Positions 25,651-36,403 of a DNA stretch of 64,000 bases are shown one piece after another. Numbering within the stretch: position 1 is the stretch's first letter; each line of letters starts with the position of its first letter. The notes under the pieces are model-generated. The model was not told the origin of the DNA, made no database searches, and saw only the letters and a list, made by a program, of their open reading frames with translations. The position numbers were made by a program, and so were the translations under genes. The stretch is taken from assembly GCF_036884655.1 (NCBI RefSeq), contig NC_088355.1, forward strand, positions 38,755,001 to 38,819,000, written 5' to 3'. The DNA comes from Musa acuminata AAA Group. Lineage: Eukaryota; Streptophyta; Magnoliopsida; Zingiberales; Musaceae.

Positions 25651-27315
25651 TAATTGACTTGAGTTATCTTTTGGACTCCTATCTATGATGGCAAGAAGAT
25701 GTTAGCCTTATGTGATGTTGAAGTGACACTAGTTGATTTTATTTTTGCTATCAGAATCTAAGACCTAAGTAAGTTTACTAAGAAATTATTTCTTATTGAT
25801 ATTCGAGATTGATGCATAGATTATACTAATCAACATCAATGATGCTAGATGATTTAAAATCTCATCCCATAATATTTTTTATACATATAAAATATAAATG
25901 AAAGATGTTAACTAATTTAATCCATAGAAAAATTTTAATATTAAATCTCATTTTTCATCTTTTATCTTTTGATGAAAACAGAAACAAAATTTGACTTGAC
26001 TAATAAGGATTCAAAGTGTGTTGTAGATGATCGTGTGAGACATGTCTTACGCATTGGATTCCACAATTGTTGTGTTCATATATACAACACTTTGAATGAT
26101 GGAGTCAACAACACGCACACGTGAATGCCATAACGCGTCTCACCCATCATCACGTATGATTTGGATGGACATCTCACACGCAAATCGATCGAGACCAACC
26201 CGCCAAGAAAAGAGAAGCTTCCAGCAACACCTACACAACACTATTTTGCGTGAATCTTAAAGCGTCGATCCATCTAACTTTCCGTATTTCCCAAAAAAAA
26301 AAAAAAATGTATGCATTATTAAATCTAAAGAGTATATAAAAATAACTATACATTATTTATCGAGTCCATATACATCATCAATACATAGTACATCGGAGGA
26401 AGAGGAAATAGAAAAAGAATATTATTTATCGAGTCGATATGTATCCAAAGACTTAAATATTAGAACGAAATAGAAAAAGACTATCGAGGAAAAGGAAAAA
26501 GAAAAATACTGCAAGAAAAGAGAAAGCGTATCCAAAATTGACGATAATGGATGATTATAATCAACTCATGGGATCTTTGTATATAATTAATTATTTATTT
26601 TAACAAATCAGATCGACTCGATCGTTCATGAATATATTCATTTAAAGAAAATACATACTACTTATTTCATGCTAATGCTAATGCCAATTCCAATGCCAAT
26701 GGGATGGAAATCATATTGTATTTAGATAATCTAAATTTATAGGAACCATGTTATTTTTTTAAATATATTTTTAATATCAAATCACTTTTCAACTCTTATT
26801 CGACCTTTGTTACTTAATTATTAGGAAGACTTTGTGATTTTAGTTTTAAAAAAATAAAAACCACTATCAAACCAACTCCCAAAAAAAGTCAAGTATAAAA
26901 TAAAATACAATGGTTTGAGTTTCTTGTGACTATATATATATATATCCATGCTTTTGTTGGTGCACATAAAATTAGTATGATCGTATGCATGTCGTATACT
27001 TATACATCTACAGCTGTATCCATGGCATCATTATGTGTCAAGCTTAATTAAATTATTTCTCCTAACAAAGTCAAACTCCACATTCTTCGAAGCCTTCATA
27101 AAAATAATTGCAATCCCGCACGTTATGCCGCGTATTCTGTGCACGCATCTTCATGCAGAAACCGAATCTCCAAAACACGATTCGAATTGATCCACCGTCC
27201 ATTTACCCCTTAATTGTATGCATAAATAATTCCTTAAACCTTGGAAGGGACATATACGTAATAATGGACAGTATACGGTGGCAGTTTCGGCATTGGGCAT
27301 AAAAAGAGCGACGTC

Positions 27316-27321
27316 TATAAA
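27316..27321 (+). promoter_or_regulatory. Candidate TATA box of the CIPK gene
   Basis: TATAAA within GTCTATAAATTGG, followed about 30-40 bp later by purine-rich AGCGAGGCGACAGCAGAGAG that looks like a transcription start and leader. It is 2.3 kb upstream of the CIPK ATG, consistent with a leader split by introns. Confidence 0.5.
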
Positions 27322-27414
27322 TTGGTTGAGAAGTCTCGTAGAAATTACACAGCGAGGCGACAGCAGAGAGAGAGCCAATCCGAGATTCGTCCTTCCCCCT
27401 CCTCTTCCTCACCG

Positions 27415-27445
27415 CCCCCCACCCCCCCCCCCCCCCCCCGCCCCC
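27415..27445 (+). repeat. Poly-C tract
   Basis: C runs of 6, 18 and 5 bases, separated by single A or G, in the presumed first leader exon of the CIPK gene. The complementary strand is a G-run that can form a quadruplex. Homopolymer length here may be unreliable in an assembly. Confidence 0.8.
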
Positions 27446-29365
27446 GCGCCGCCTGCTCTCGGTGGTTCGATCTGTTAGATGTTGAGGTGATAGCGGTGTC
27501 GGATTCGGAGAGTTCTTGGTCGGGCAGGTGGGAACTCTTCTGCTGCAGCCGTAAAGGTTTGTGTATTAAGCTGATGATCGATTCCTCATGTGGTTGTTGC
27601 TTTGGGTTAAATCTGATGATTTCGCGGCGAAAGGATTGGATTTTTTCGTGGGGTGTTGGCTTAAAGATGTCGCCTTTTTGGTTTTCCTCTCTGTTTTGGT
27701 TGGATTTTGTTGCTGATTTAAGTTCAGTTATTGGATTCTATTTTTTCCCCTCAAAAGGTGTCTTTTTCTTTCTATTATCATAAATTTTTTTGATCGGGTT
27801 TTGTTTATATCTGTTTTCTTTTGATTGTTTCCCTGTAATATTAGATATGAGATCGTCTGGTGAGACTTCTTGCAGAAGGTTTGTTTGGGTTATGTGGAAA
27901 TCGGCATATATATTGTTGATCTAAGAGCTGGGAAATATACCAGAAATCACAATTGTGGTGATAAATACGAGTAAAAAGGATCCCGAAATATTGTCCTTCG
28001 AGAACATAAGAACCAAAACAAAACTGGACCCGAAAGACAAAATCCCCTGTGAGTTGGTACAGACAACGATAACAGTATCGTGGAATTGTTTCCTAGAAAT
28101 CATGATCTTAATTCTCTGTTTCTCCTTCTCTCTCATCTGGCATGAGCCCATACTTTCTAATCGTTGATATTGTCAATATTGGTACAGTATTATTAAGAGA
28201 GAATTTCTTGGTGCTCCTGTCTTTCCAGTTGCTCCATTACAGAAGATTGATTGCATCTCTTAAAATTTCCAGGAAAAGGTTGGCCCTGCCTTTCCTCTAG
28301 TCTCACATCGATTTAGCTTCACCGTTCTAGATTGATTTAGATTTCAGACAGTAGAGAAAAAGGGTGAGAGATCGGTTGCTTTTTGTTAAAGATGATGCAT
28401 TTAGAGCGACTAGTCCGAAGCAAGCCGTCCCTTGTTAAAATTATGTCATTGATTTCTGACAAAATAAGTGCCTTCACCTTCAGAAAAATTGTTTTTCTAC
28501 AGGTGAGGAATGGATGTTTTCTACAATTTCACCGCTGAAAAGGGAAAATATGGTCAGCCTTTTAAAGACCTCTCTTGCATCAAATTTCATCTCCTACTCA
28601 CCATTAATAGGAATATCATCATTGGCATTTTCATGGCTCCATCCATTTAATACATATACCAGAGGAACCCTTTCTATAGCTGATATTCTAAGCTGACATG
28701 TTTTCTTTCGCACATTCCTCCCTTAACCTCTTGCACCTTGAGTATCTAACATCTCATAAATACTACGCTTCTGCCCATATATCACTTTCTTCATTTTGTT
28801 GATTTTCTATCGAGAAGTTACAATTTATGAGTGAAGTATTATTATATGAGAATTCTCCATACTATCTTATAAAGAACTCGATCCTTAAGATCAAATTTCT
28901 GAGCATGTGGAATCATTGCTGATAATTCCGTTGCGATAGTTGCTTAGGGTAATGGGATAACAAGATGTTATTATTTTGATTTATCTCCTGCTGCTGGTAC
29001 TTGTTACTTTCTGTCAAGGAGCTTAAATCGCCAATGTCCAGTTTGAAGTTTTGTTTTAACTTCTACCAGTCTGATTTATAGCATCATATTACTTGTTGCT
29101 TTGTGATGCATGTCGGTATGATTTAATCTTGGTTGACTATCATATGAAAATAGACCTTTATGTAGGAACAATATAACTAGTTTTTGCTTGCTTTCTTGAA
29201 CTTTTTTTTGTGAAAATTTCTTTTTGTTTTTGTTTGTAATGTTTTTTACCTTGCTAATCAAACTAATTGCTTTTATTGTGTATACTCGCATATATTCTTT
29301 TTAGTTAAGACAGATTCTTTTCCTTTCCAGTCAATCAAGAAAGACATAGCTGGGAATGCTGAAAG

Positions 29366-29548
29366 ATGTGCCTGGGTAGTGAGGCCATATTTTTGGAGTT
29401 AAATGGACCTGTAGCTCCAGCTGAGAAAAAACAGCATTTCAGTATTAAGTATTTCTTTGGAGGCAAGCTCCCAGAGAGACAAACCCAGGGCAGACAGAGG
29501 GGATCTGCAAAAACAATTTCACAAGGTGACCTTGGTGGAGACGGTTGA
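29366..29548 (+). CDS. Upstream open reading frame in the CIPK leader (60 codons)
   Basis: An ATG in GAAAGATGTG opens a 60-residue frame (MCLGSEAIF ... GDLGGDG) just before the CIPK coding exon. If the leader is spliced at the proposed donor in CACAAG/gtgacc, the frame would join the coding exon out of frame and overlap the CIPK ATG. That arrangement can lower main-frame translation. It is not a recognisable protein and may lie in an intron. Confidence 0.25.
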   Translation: MCLGSEAIFLELNGPVAPAEKKQHFSIKYFFGGKLPERQTQGRQRGSAKTISQGDLGGDG

Positions 29549-29636
29549 AGTCTTTTGCTCCCCTTTCTAGACTCCTACCTTGTGAAAATCGAGAGAGCAT
29601 AGCGTTTAGTTTGTTTCACAGGTTACATAGGCAAAC

Positions 29637-30968
29637 ATGGAGAGCAGAGGGATTGTTGTGATGCAAAAGTATGAATTAGGAAGGTTACTAGGGAAAGGAA
29701 CTTTTGCAAAGGTTTATTATGCTAGGAATATCAGAAATGGCCAAAGTGTTGCTATAAAAATGATTGACAAGGAGAAAGTAATCAAGGTTGGTCTCATGGA
29801 GCAGGTGAAGCGTGAAATATCCGTGATGAGATTGGTTAGACATCCAAATGTAGTGCGGCTCTTCGAGGTCATGGCGAGTAGGACCAAGATTTACTTTGTC
29901 ATGGAGTACATAAAAGGTGGTGAGCTATTCAACAAGGTCACTAAAGGAAAAGTGCCAGAGGATGAAGCTAGAAAATACTTTCAACAGCTGATTAGCGCTG
30001 TCGACTACTGCCACAGCAGAGGTGTTTACCACCGTGATCTGAAACCTGAGAACCTTCTGTTGGATGAAAATGACAATTTAAAGGTATCAGATTTTGGTCT
30101 AAGTGCCCTCGTTGACTCCAAAAGGCAAGACACCATACTGCACACTACTTGTGGAACTCCAGCTTATGTTGCTCCTGAGGTGATAAGCCGAATTGGATAT
30201 GATGGTGCAAAAGCTGATATCTGGTCCTGCGGGGTGATTCTTTTTGTGCTTATGGCTGGTTACTACCCTTTTCATGATTCAAATCTGATGGAGATGTACA
30301 AGAAGGTCGTAAAAGGTGAATTTAAATGCCCCAGTTGGTTCTCTTCTGGCGCTAAAAAGTTCATCTCAAAGATGCTAGACCCAGATCCAAGTACCAGGAT
30401 TTCCATTGCAAAAATCAGGGAAAACAAATGGTTCAAGAAAGGGCTTGATGACAAGAAAGTAAAAATCGAAGAAGAACCAAAAGAAAATGTCCCTTTGGAT
30501 GCAGCTGAAGTTTTCAACTCCACAGCAAGCAGCACTGCTGAGGAAAGGCCAGATTCAATGAAGATCACGAACTTGAATGCTTTCGATATCATTTCTCTTT
30601 CAGCAGGATTTGATCTCTCGGGTCTATTTGCGGACAGCAGCCAAAAGAAAGAAACTTGGTTCACTTCTACGAAGTCTGCATCAGTCATTATTTCCAAGCT
30701 AGAAGATATGGCCAGACATCTGAAGTTAAAAGTGAAGAAGAAAGATGATGGGGTTCTAAAATTGGTGGCTCTAGCAGAGGGGAGGAATGGTCTCCTAGCC
30801 ATTGATGCTGAGATCTTTGAGGTCTCCCCGTTGTTCTATTTGGTGGAACTGAAAAAGTTAAATGGCGATAACCTGGAATATCAGAAGCTGTTGAACGAAG
30901 GCATCAGGCCAACTCTTGTCGACATTGTTTGGGCATGGCAGGGCGATCAGCAGTACCATCAGGAGTAG
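29637..30968 (+). CDS. CIPK: CBL-interacting protein kinase (CIPK/SnRK3), intronless clade
   Basis: A Ser/Thr kinase activated by calcineurin-B-like Ca2+ sensors. The family phosphorylates membrane transporters such as AKT1, HAK5, SOS1 and nitrate transporters. Single coding exon, 443 residues. Kinase domain about 11-267: glycine loop [11 protein letters not shown], catalytic lysine K41 in [13 protein letters not shown] at 132-134 in [18 protein letters not shown] at 152-154, activation loop [13 protein letters not shown] with T170/T171 as likely phosphosites. The regulatory part has the NAF motif starting at N314 ([19 protein letters not shown]) for CBL binding. It is followed by the PPI region for PP2C phosphatases and a KA1-like C-terminal domain ([37 protein letters not shown]). 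Most similar in style to the CIPK2/10/11/14 group. All catalytic residues are intact. Confidence 0.95.
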   Translation: MESRGIVVMQKYELGRLLGKGTFAKVYYARNIRNGQSVAIKMIDKEKVIKVGLMEQVKREISVMRLVRHPNVVRLFEVMASRTKIYFVMEYIKGGELFNKVTKGKVPEDEARKYFQQLISAVDYCHSRGVYHRDLKPENLLLDENDNLKVSDFGLSALVDSKRQDTILHTTCGTPAYVAPEVISRIGYDGAKADIWSCGVILFVLMAGYYPFHDSNLMEMYKKVVKGEFKCPSWFSSGAKKFISKMLDPDPSTRISIAKIRENKWFKKGLDDKKVKIEEEPKENVPLDAAEVFNSTASSTAEERPDSMKITNLNAFDIISLSAGFDLSGLFADSSQKKETWFTSTKSASVIISKLEDMARHLKLKVKKKDDGVLKLVALAEGRNGLLAIDAEIFEVSPLFYLVELKKLNGDNLEYQKLLNEGIRPTLVDIVWAWQGDQQYHQE

Positions 30969-31485
30969 CAATCTTGAAACTCTAAGACAGGCTAGATAAT
31001 TAGGTTGGAGATTCAGCAAGTTAAGTTTGCATCAATTGTTGTGTTGTTTTCTCTTTTGAGCTACTTTGTTAATTATCGTGGATCGATTGGTGCTTTTACA
31101 AACGTAAGACGGTAATGCAGTCTTTGTGAACTGCCAGTTTTTGGCTTACAAGTTTTGTAATTGAGTGATGCTTTCTACTATCTAGAAGAGATTAAATTAT
31201 GGTAATTCTCATTTATGTCCTGACTGCATGATTTTATAGTTTATTTAATCCCATCGAAAAGGTTCGATAAGATTGATTGTGTTTGCAAAAACCAATTATA
31301 TATTCATGTGTTCTGTTTGAGAAGAATCTTAAACTATAAATGCTGTGGGAAAGAAGTAGCTCATTGTTTTTTTTTCTTACCTGCAAATGATCTTTGAATG
31401 CAAAGCTGCAGAAAAAGGTTGAACTGCTGCTTTTGTTTTTGGTCATCTTGTTTCTTAATTGTTCTCAACACACAAGACTTCAGTT
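30969..31485. other. CIPK 3' UTR and flank
   Basis: AT-rich sequence after the CIPK stop. The 3' UTR probably ends within the first 200-300 bp. No other gene seen before the 205-bp array. Confidence 0.5.
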
Positions 31486-32305
31486 CAAGACAAGGTTGTC
31501 ACTGTTCCATTGTCTTTCTTCCCATATCTAACAGGAGAGTAGAGGTCGAGTGCTGTCAAAGAATCTCCAAATTGAAACCTCTAACTTGGTTTTGTAGCCA
31601 TTTAGGTCCCAAGAATTAAACTCCAACTTTGTTTTGGTACAACTAAATATATAGACCATTCACTTGTCATAAAACATAGAACAAAACCTTCAAGACAAGG
31701 TTGTCACTGTTCCATTGTCTTTCTTCCCATATCTAACAGGAGAGTAGAGGTCGAGTGCTGTCAAAGAATCTCCAAATTGAAACCTCTAACTTGGTTTTGT
31801 AGCCATTTAGGTCCCAAGAATTAAACTCCAACTTTGTTTTGGTACAACTAAATATATAGACCATTCACTTGTCATAAAACATAGAACAAAACCTTCAAGA
31901 CAAGGTTGTCACTGTTCCATTGTCTTTCTTCCCATATCTAACAGGAGAGTAGAGGTCGAGTGCTGTCAAAGAATCTCCAAATTGAAACCTCTAACTTGGT
32001 TTTGTAGCCATTTAGGTCCCAAGAATTAAACTCCAACTTTGTTTTGGTACAACTCAATATATAGACCATTCACTTGTCATAAAACATAGAACAAAACCTT
32101 CAAGACAAGGTTGTCACTGTTCCATTGTCTTTCTTCCCATATCTAACAGGAGAGTAGAGGTCGAGTGCTGTCAAAGAATCTCCAAATTGAAACCTCTAAC
32201 TTGGTTTTGTAGCCATTTAGGTCCCAAGAATTAAACTCCAACTTTGTTTTGGTACAACTAAATATATAGACCATTCACTTGTCATAAAACATAGAACAAA
32301 ACCTT
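31486..32305. repeat. Tandem array: four head-to-tail copies of a 205-bp unit
   Basis: Units span 31486-31690, 31691-31895, 31896-32100 and 32101-32305. Each begins CAAGACAAGGTTGTCACTG and ends ACATAGAACAAAACCTT. The copies abut directly with no spacers. I see a single substitution among them: copy 3 has CAACTCAATATATAG where the others have CAACTAAATATATAG. The 5' flank (cagtt) and 3' flank (ctgattgc) are unique, apart from a one-base extension. No open frame runs through the unit. The near-identity implies very recent expansion, or an assembly effect. Confidence 0.97.
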
Positions 32306-33354
32306 CTGATTGCAATAAGATTTATGCAATCCGGTTCAACTTCAGCTTTCATTAAAGGTGTCAAAACCTTCTAAACCTATATGAGGATATATGTGGGAAA
32401 TGAAGCAGAAAGAAGCAGCCCACGAAGATGCAGTTGACAACATCTATAAAATGCCAAATTATCTTGTGTAGATTAGACTTATTCAAATCAAAGATTGTAG
32501 GATAAGAAAGATTAGTTATTATGGAATGAACATATAAAATGAAGATCTATAAATGCATCACTTAAACAAAGTGTATTAATTTGGTAAATTCCTTTTATCA
32601 GCTATAAAATAAGATTGATGTTTCTTACTAAGATTGGTGACACTATCCTCGTTGGAGCTCACTGACAAGCAAAAGAAAAATCCACAAATGTGAACCCACA
32701 TTAGTTCAGATGCTTGTGGTGGTGTGTCTTGCCTGTGAAGTTTCAAAGAGAGAGGAAGCTGACATTATAGATTCCAATTCAAATCACAGTTAGAAAGGAT
32801 GCAATAGAGATCAGTGCAGAGGCTAATAATTTCAAATAATTCTCAATTTGGTATATAAAGTTGGGCATTGGATCAGGTATATCATGACAGTTTCTAGCAA
32901 ATGACACCAAATAAGCAATTGTCTGTGTGATGACTGAAAAAAACTGCAAAATACTTATCGAAATGCTATACAGCATTCTTCATTAAATCTGTATCAGAAA
33001 AATTAAAATACAACAGGAACTTTTAGAAACTTTTCAAGCCACAGCATACTTGATTATGATTCTGTACATGCTCAAATAACTGTTGATACAATTCAGCACT
33101 GCTAGTTTATTAGTTCTTTTGCACTGGCAGACCTGCCATCCACCAATCCTTAGCTTAAAAGAAAAAGTACTGCATTGGATGATGTTCAGCTTGTGTTCAG
33201 ATCCAGTAATATGATAATAGAAATTCTCAACCATAGGAGACATCCAGCAGACACTTGGAATATATGCTGTGAAGAGAAGTTTGTCGATGATTAGTATTCA
33301 ACAATGAACAATGAACATTGTTTTAGCCTTGCATTACATAGATTCTGGTCACAG
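32306..33354. other. Intergenic region between the 205-bp array and SLX1
   Basis: AT-rich, no supported exon. The SLX1 3' UTR on the minus strand should lie in the right part, below 33355. Confidence 0.45.
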
Positions 33355-36300
33355 CTAAAGACTGATGGGGGAATCGGTCAGATCAATAATGTCCATATGG
33401 ACTGAAGTCTTCTTATGCTTATTACTGCAGCAGCTAATTAAGCAGCTGGGTGGTGACAAGAGATCTATTACATTACTCTCGGATGAAAAGGGCAGATTGT
33501 CAGGGGAAGCCTTTTTATTGGAACTACTTGGAGTAGATTGTTGCCTGAAGCTCTCCAAATTATTTTGTTTAAGAAAATCAAATGGGTCTTCACTGCATAA
33601 CAGTTGAGTTCTGTCCGGGGAAGTTCTGCTGCATTCTTGACCTGGTCCAGGGGATTCAATAAGACAGTAAGATTTTGTTGTCTCCATTGGCTTCCTAATA
33701 CCACCAAAATCGCTAAAATCTTTTCCCAATAGATTCGCAACTCCCACTTTGTCAACGGACTCCTCTGTGGCTTTGGGGGAACCTATGGAACAAGGTGAAT
33801 CCGTTAGCTCCATTGACTGTCTAAAATTGTCATGTTTCAAAGCACCAAGGCCATGCCTGGCTGTCCTTTGTACATGAGTGGCATCAACCTCCACATCATC
33901 AACCAATATGGCCAATGATGTCGAAAGTGAATCTTCATTATCTAAAGCCTTGCCCATAAGATTCACAACTCCCGCTCCATCATCAATGGACTCTTCTGAG
34001 GCCTTTGGTGAATCTATCATGCAAGGTGAATCTGTTAGCTCCATGGACTGTCTAAAGTCATCATGCTTCCAAGTACCAAAACGATGCCTGGTTGTCCTTT
34101 CCTCATGAATGACATCTGTCTCCACATGGTTAATCGATACAGCCAAAGATGTAGACAGTGAATCTTCCTCAAGATTGTCTTCTTCATCATTTTCTTCGTT
34201 GTCATCTAGTATTAGACCTTTGACATAGCAGGGAAGTTCATCCATGGTGCCAAAAATAGTTTTCATTTGCTTTGGCAATTTTGGGCAACCAGCAGTATGC
34301 TTCATGTATTTTGTTGAGAAGAAATTGACAGTGAGATTCGAGCTGATAACAATGAGGAAAGAAAATTTATTTTATTGATTCGAATTGAAAAAAGTGGAAT
34401 AATTAAGCTTGCTACAAATTGGCAAACTTACTTCTCCCAAGCTGGAAGTGACAACATGGTATAAGCGATCTTGATCTTATTTGCAATGCCAGAGAGCGAC
34501 TTAAAACTTGAAGCAGCTTTTCTAACAGCTAGAGATTCTTTTGGGTGCTGCCAAGCCCATTCAAACTGCATTTATGTAGTTTACCAAGTATTAAAGCCAT
34601 GTACCTGATATTAATAACTAAAATTTCTTTTAGAAGATACCAAGGTGGCATAAATCAAGATAAAACTTACAAGCAACTAGCACAAGAGACAAAACACATA
34701 TGTTCCGACATGAAGCAATTATTGACGCAATCATATTTTATATGGTGCCAAGTCAGATTTCAGGAAGTATAATACAGACAACTGACAGAAAATATGTGTT
34801 TCTCTTGAGAATAACGATAATCATCTCATTCATAGTCCACACTCCATAGCTTTATCTGACTAACCAACAACTTACGATTCTAACCACTTAAAATTATAAG
34901 CAGATTCACAGGAGAAGAGGCAAAAAAAGTTACTGGTAGGAAACACCAGGAATGACCTGAGAAAACGAACAGGATACCAATATTTTTATGCAAATCCATC
35001 TAGTACCCAATCAAGTTGCTCTCTTCTTGTATGTGGAACTATTTTGAACTATTTTATTCAGCTTCAACATTTTTCTTCCCACCATGATGTTTATCCTAAA
35101 GAAACTTTTCACCTAGTGATGGTCTTCCAAATCCTCTTATATGCATTCCCCAATATTCCTTCAGATCTAAGACGATATATTAACAACTTGAAACTTCATT
35201 CAGCCATAGTTGCATAGTCACTTGATCAAAATAACCAAACAAACTGTTGAGGGTAGTTTGGATCAGTATTTTAAAAAAGCGCTCATGCAAGGCAAGGCAA
35301 GTCCTAAGCACCTCACAACACCTCGGGGCCAGGCGTTTCAGTGAAGCGCCGCTCAAGTGCATGCCCGAGTCAAATCGGGTCGACTTCGAGCCAGGGTTCG
35401 ACTAGGTAAGTTAATTGGTTCAATCAAACCAACTAATACTGTGAATTTCTTTGTGGCCAGGTAAATTCTCACCTGAAAAAAGGAGGTGGTTAGGGTGGTA
35501 AATGTTATACGACAGCTTAAGTCTGAGATGAACCAAGTTAATTAGTCAACTTAGAACAACCAAGACCTAACTTAGAGCTTGAAGGATGGCGATGATAGAC
35601 GTGAAGGGACGAACAAGTTCAGCTCCGACCATAAAATTAGATGCCCCATGGTGAGCAGATCTCATCGGAGTATTTACAATTTTAGGTGGCATCAACATAG
35701 TAGTCCATAACCTAACCTTTCATTGTCTATCTGGTGTTAGTAGCCCTACAGACATAAAAAAATTAGACGATTGAAGATGCTAAGCTGTATACTATAACCA
35801 AGTATACAAAGAACGATAAGAACCTGGAGAGCAGAAACATTTGAAGGGAAGCCATAGATGCAAAGAACCATCTCCCACGGGCGTCCATGTTTCGTCCTCC
35901 ATGCTCCACACCTTATCTCACCGTTGTGCTGCCTGATTCTCCGTCGAGGATTGACCGTAAACCTGAATTTTGATTTAATCCAAACCAAAAAGAAATCCAT
36001 CATGACCCTGGCATCCAACTACATCAACAAAATCAAGAAAAAGGCGTTTCTTTGGAGCAACGAAGAACAGTGAATACGATCAGGTCAAGAAAATGCGCAA
36101 AATCGTTCACTATAAGTACAGATCAACACAAAACCTGGAAAAGAAGGCCCAAAATCAAAATTTTTGGGGGGGTCTGTTCCTGAACATACCGATAGACAAC
36201 ACGATCCAAGAACAGTAATAGAAGAAGAAAGGATCGGGGTACCCGATGTAGGTACGGCTTTTGTGACGAGGGCTCAGAGAAACAAGCAAGTAGCAAGCAA

Positions 36301-36403
36301 AGAAGCCCTTTCCTTCCTCCCGAGCCTCCTCCTCCTCCGATATCGTCTTCTCGACCGCACTCGCCACGGATCGCGTCGCAAATCGTCCCTTTCCCGGTCC
36401 CAT
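33355..36403 (-). CDS. SLX1: SLX1-type structure-specific endonuclease (GIY-YIG)
   Basis: Catalytic subunit of the SLX1-SLX4 nuclease that cuts branched DNA such as Holliday junctions and flaps in the nucleus. Exons on the minus strand: 36403-36243, 35962-35824, 34565-34432, 34342-33355, giving 1422 nt and 473 residues. The ATG at 36403 is the first in frame. The GIY-YIG core starts at about 36 (FACYLLVSL) and continues to [12 protein letters not shown] (51-62) with the split glycine codon restored at exon 1/2. Then [22 protein letters not shown], and FEWAWQHP with the metal-binding Glu at about 102. [16 protein letters not shown] and [19 protein letters not shown] follow as in plant SLX1. 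The C-terminal about 250 residues hold two copies of a roughly 75-residue acidic repeat with [13 protein letters not shown] and end with VIDLLSPP and [10 protein letters not shown], which look like SUMO-interacting motifs. I see no cysteine-rich RING/PHD cluster like that of yeast and animal SLX1. Confidence 0.88.
35265..35410. repeat. GC-rich repeat-like insertion in SLX1 intron 2
   Basis: An abrupt GC-rich patch (AAAAAAGCGCTCATGCAAGG, then CACCTCGGGGCCAGGCG, then GTGAAGCGCCGCTC) inside an otherwise AT-rich 1.26-kb intron. The GCGCC/CAAGGC/CTCGGGG vocabulary resembles short interspersed repeats common in plant introns. No clear terminal repeats or target duplication were found by eye. Confidence 0.3.

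Larger units (their letters stand above)
15800..27300. other. 11.5-kb gene-poor AT-rich region
   Basis: No coding exon I can support on either strand. Open frames here are under 110 codons, AT-rich or microsatellite-derived, and lack family motifs. Contents include a CT microsatellite (about 16025-16053), a CTT run (about 18725-18761), an inverted repeat flanking a TC/TA microsatellite (22238-22345), an LTR-like relic (about 23130-23260) and a degenerate tandem repeat (about 25430-25650). The part just before 27300 should hold the promoter of the CIPK gene. Confidence 0.55.
27345..29636 (+). promoter_or_regulatory. Intron-containing 5' leader of the CIPK gene (inferred)
   Basis: Between the TATA box and the ATG at 29637 there is no main coding exon, but several splice-like signals. 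A GC-rich first leader exon may end at AAAG/gtttgtg near 27557. A strong acceptor tttcctttccag at about 29330 may open a second leader exon that ends at TCACAAG/gtgacc near 29526. The acceptor tttcacag at about 29621 then precedes GTTACATAGGCAAAC and the ATG. The leader includes a poly-C tract (27415-27445) and an upstream open frame (29366). Exon borders are inferred. Confidence 0.4.

Noticed and set aside
31486..32305. CRISPR-like array
   Set aside because: The 205-bp units abut with no unique spacers, and the host is a plant.
35380..35410. tRNA-like GGGTTCGACTAGG
   Set aside because: No acceptor-stem pairing or anticodon arm; it is part of the GC-rich intronic patch.
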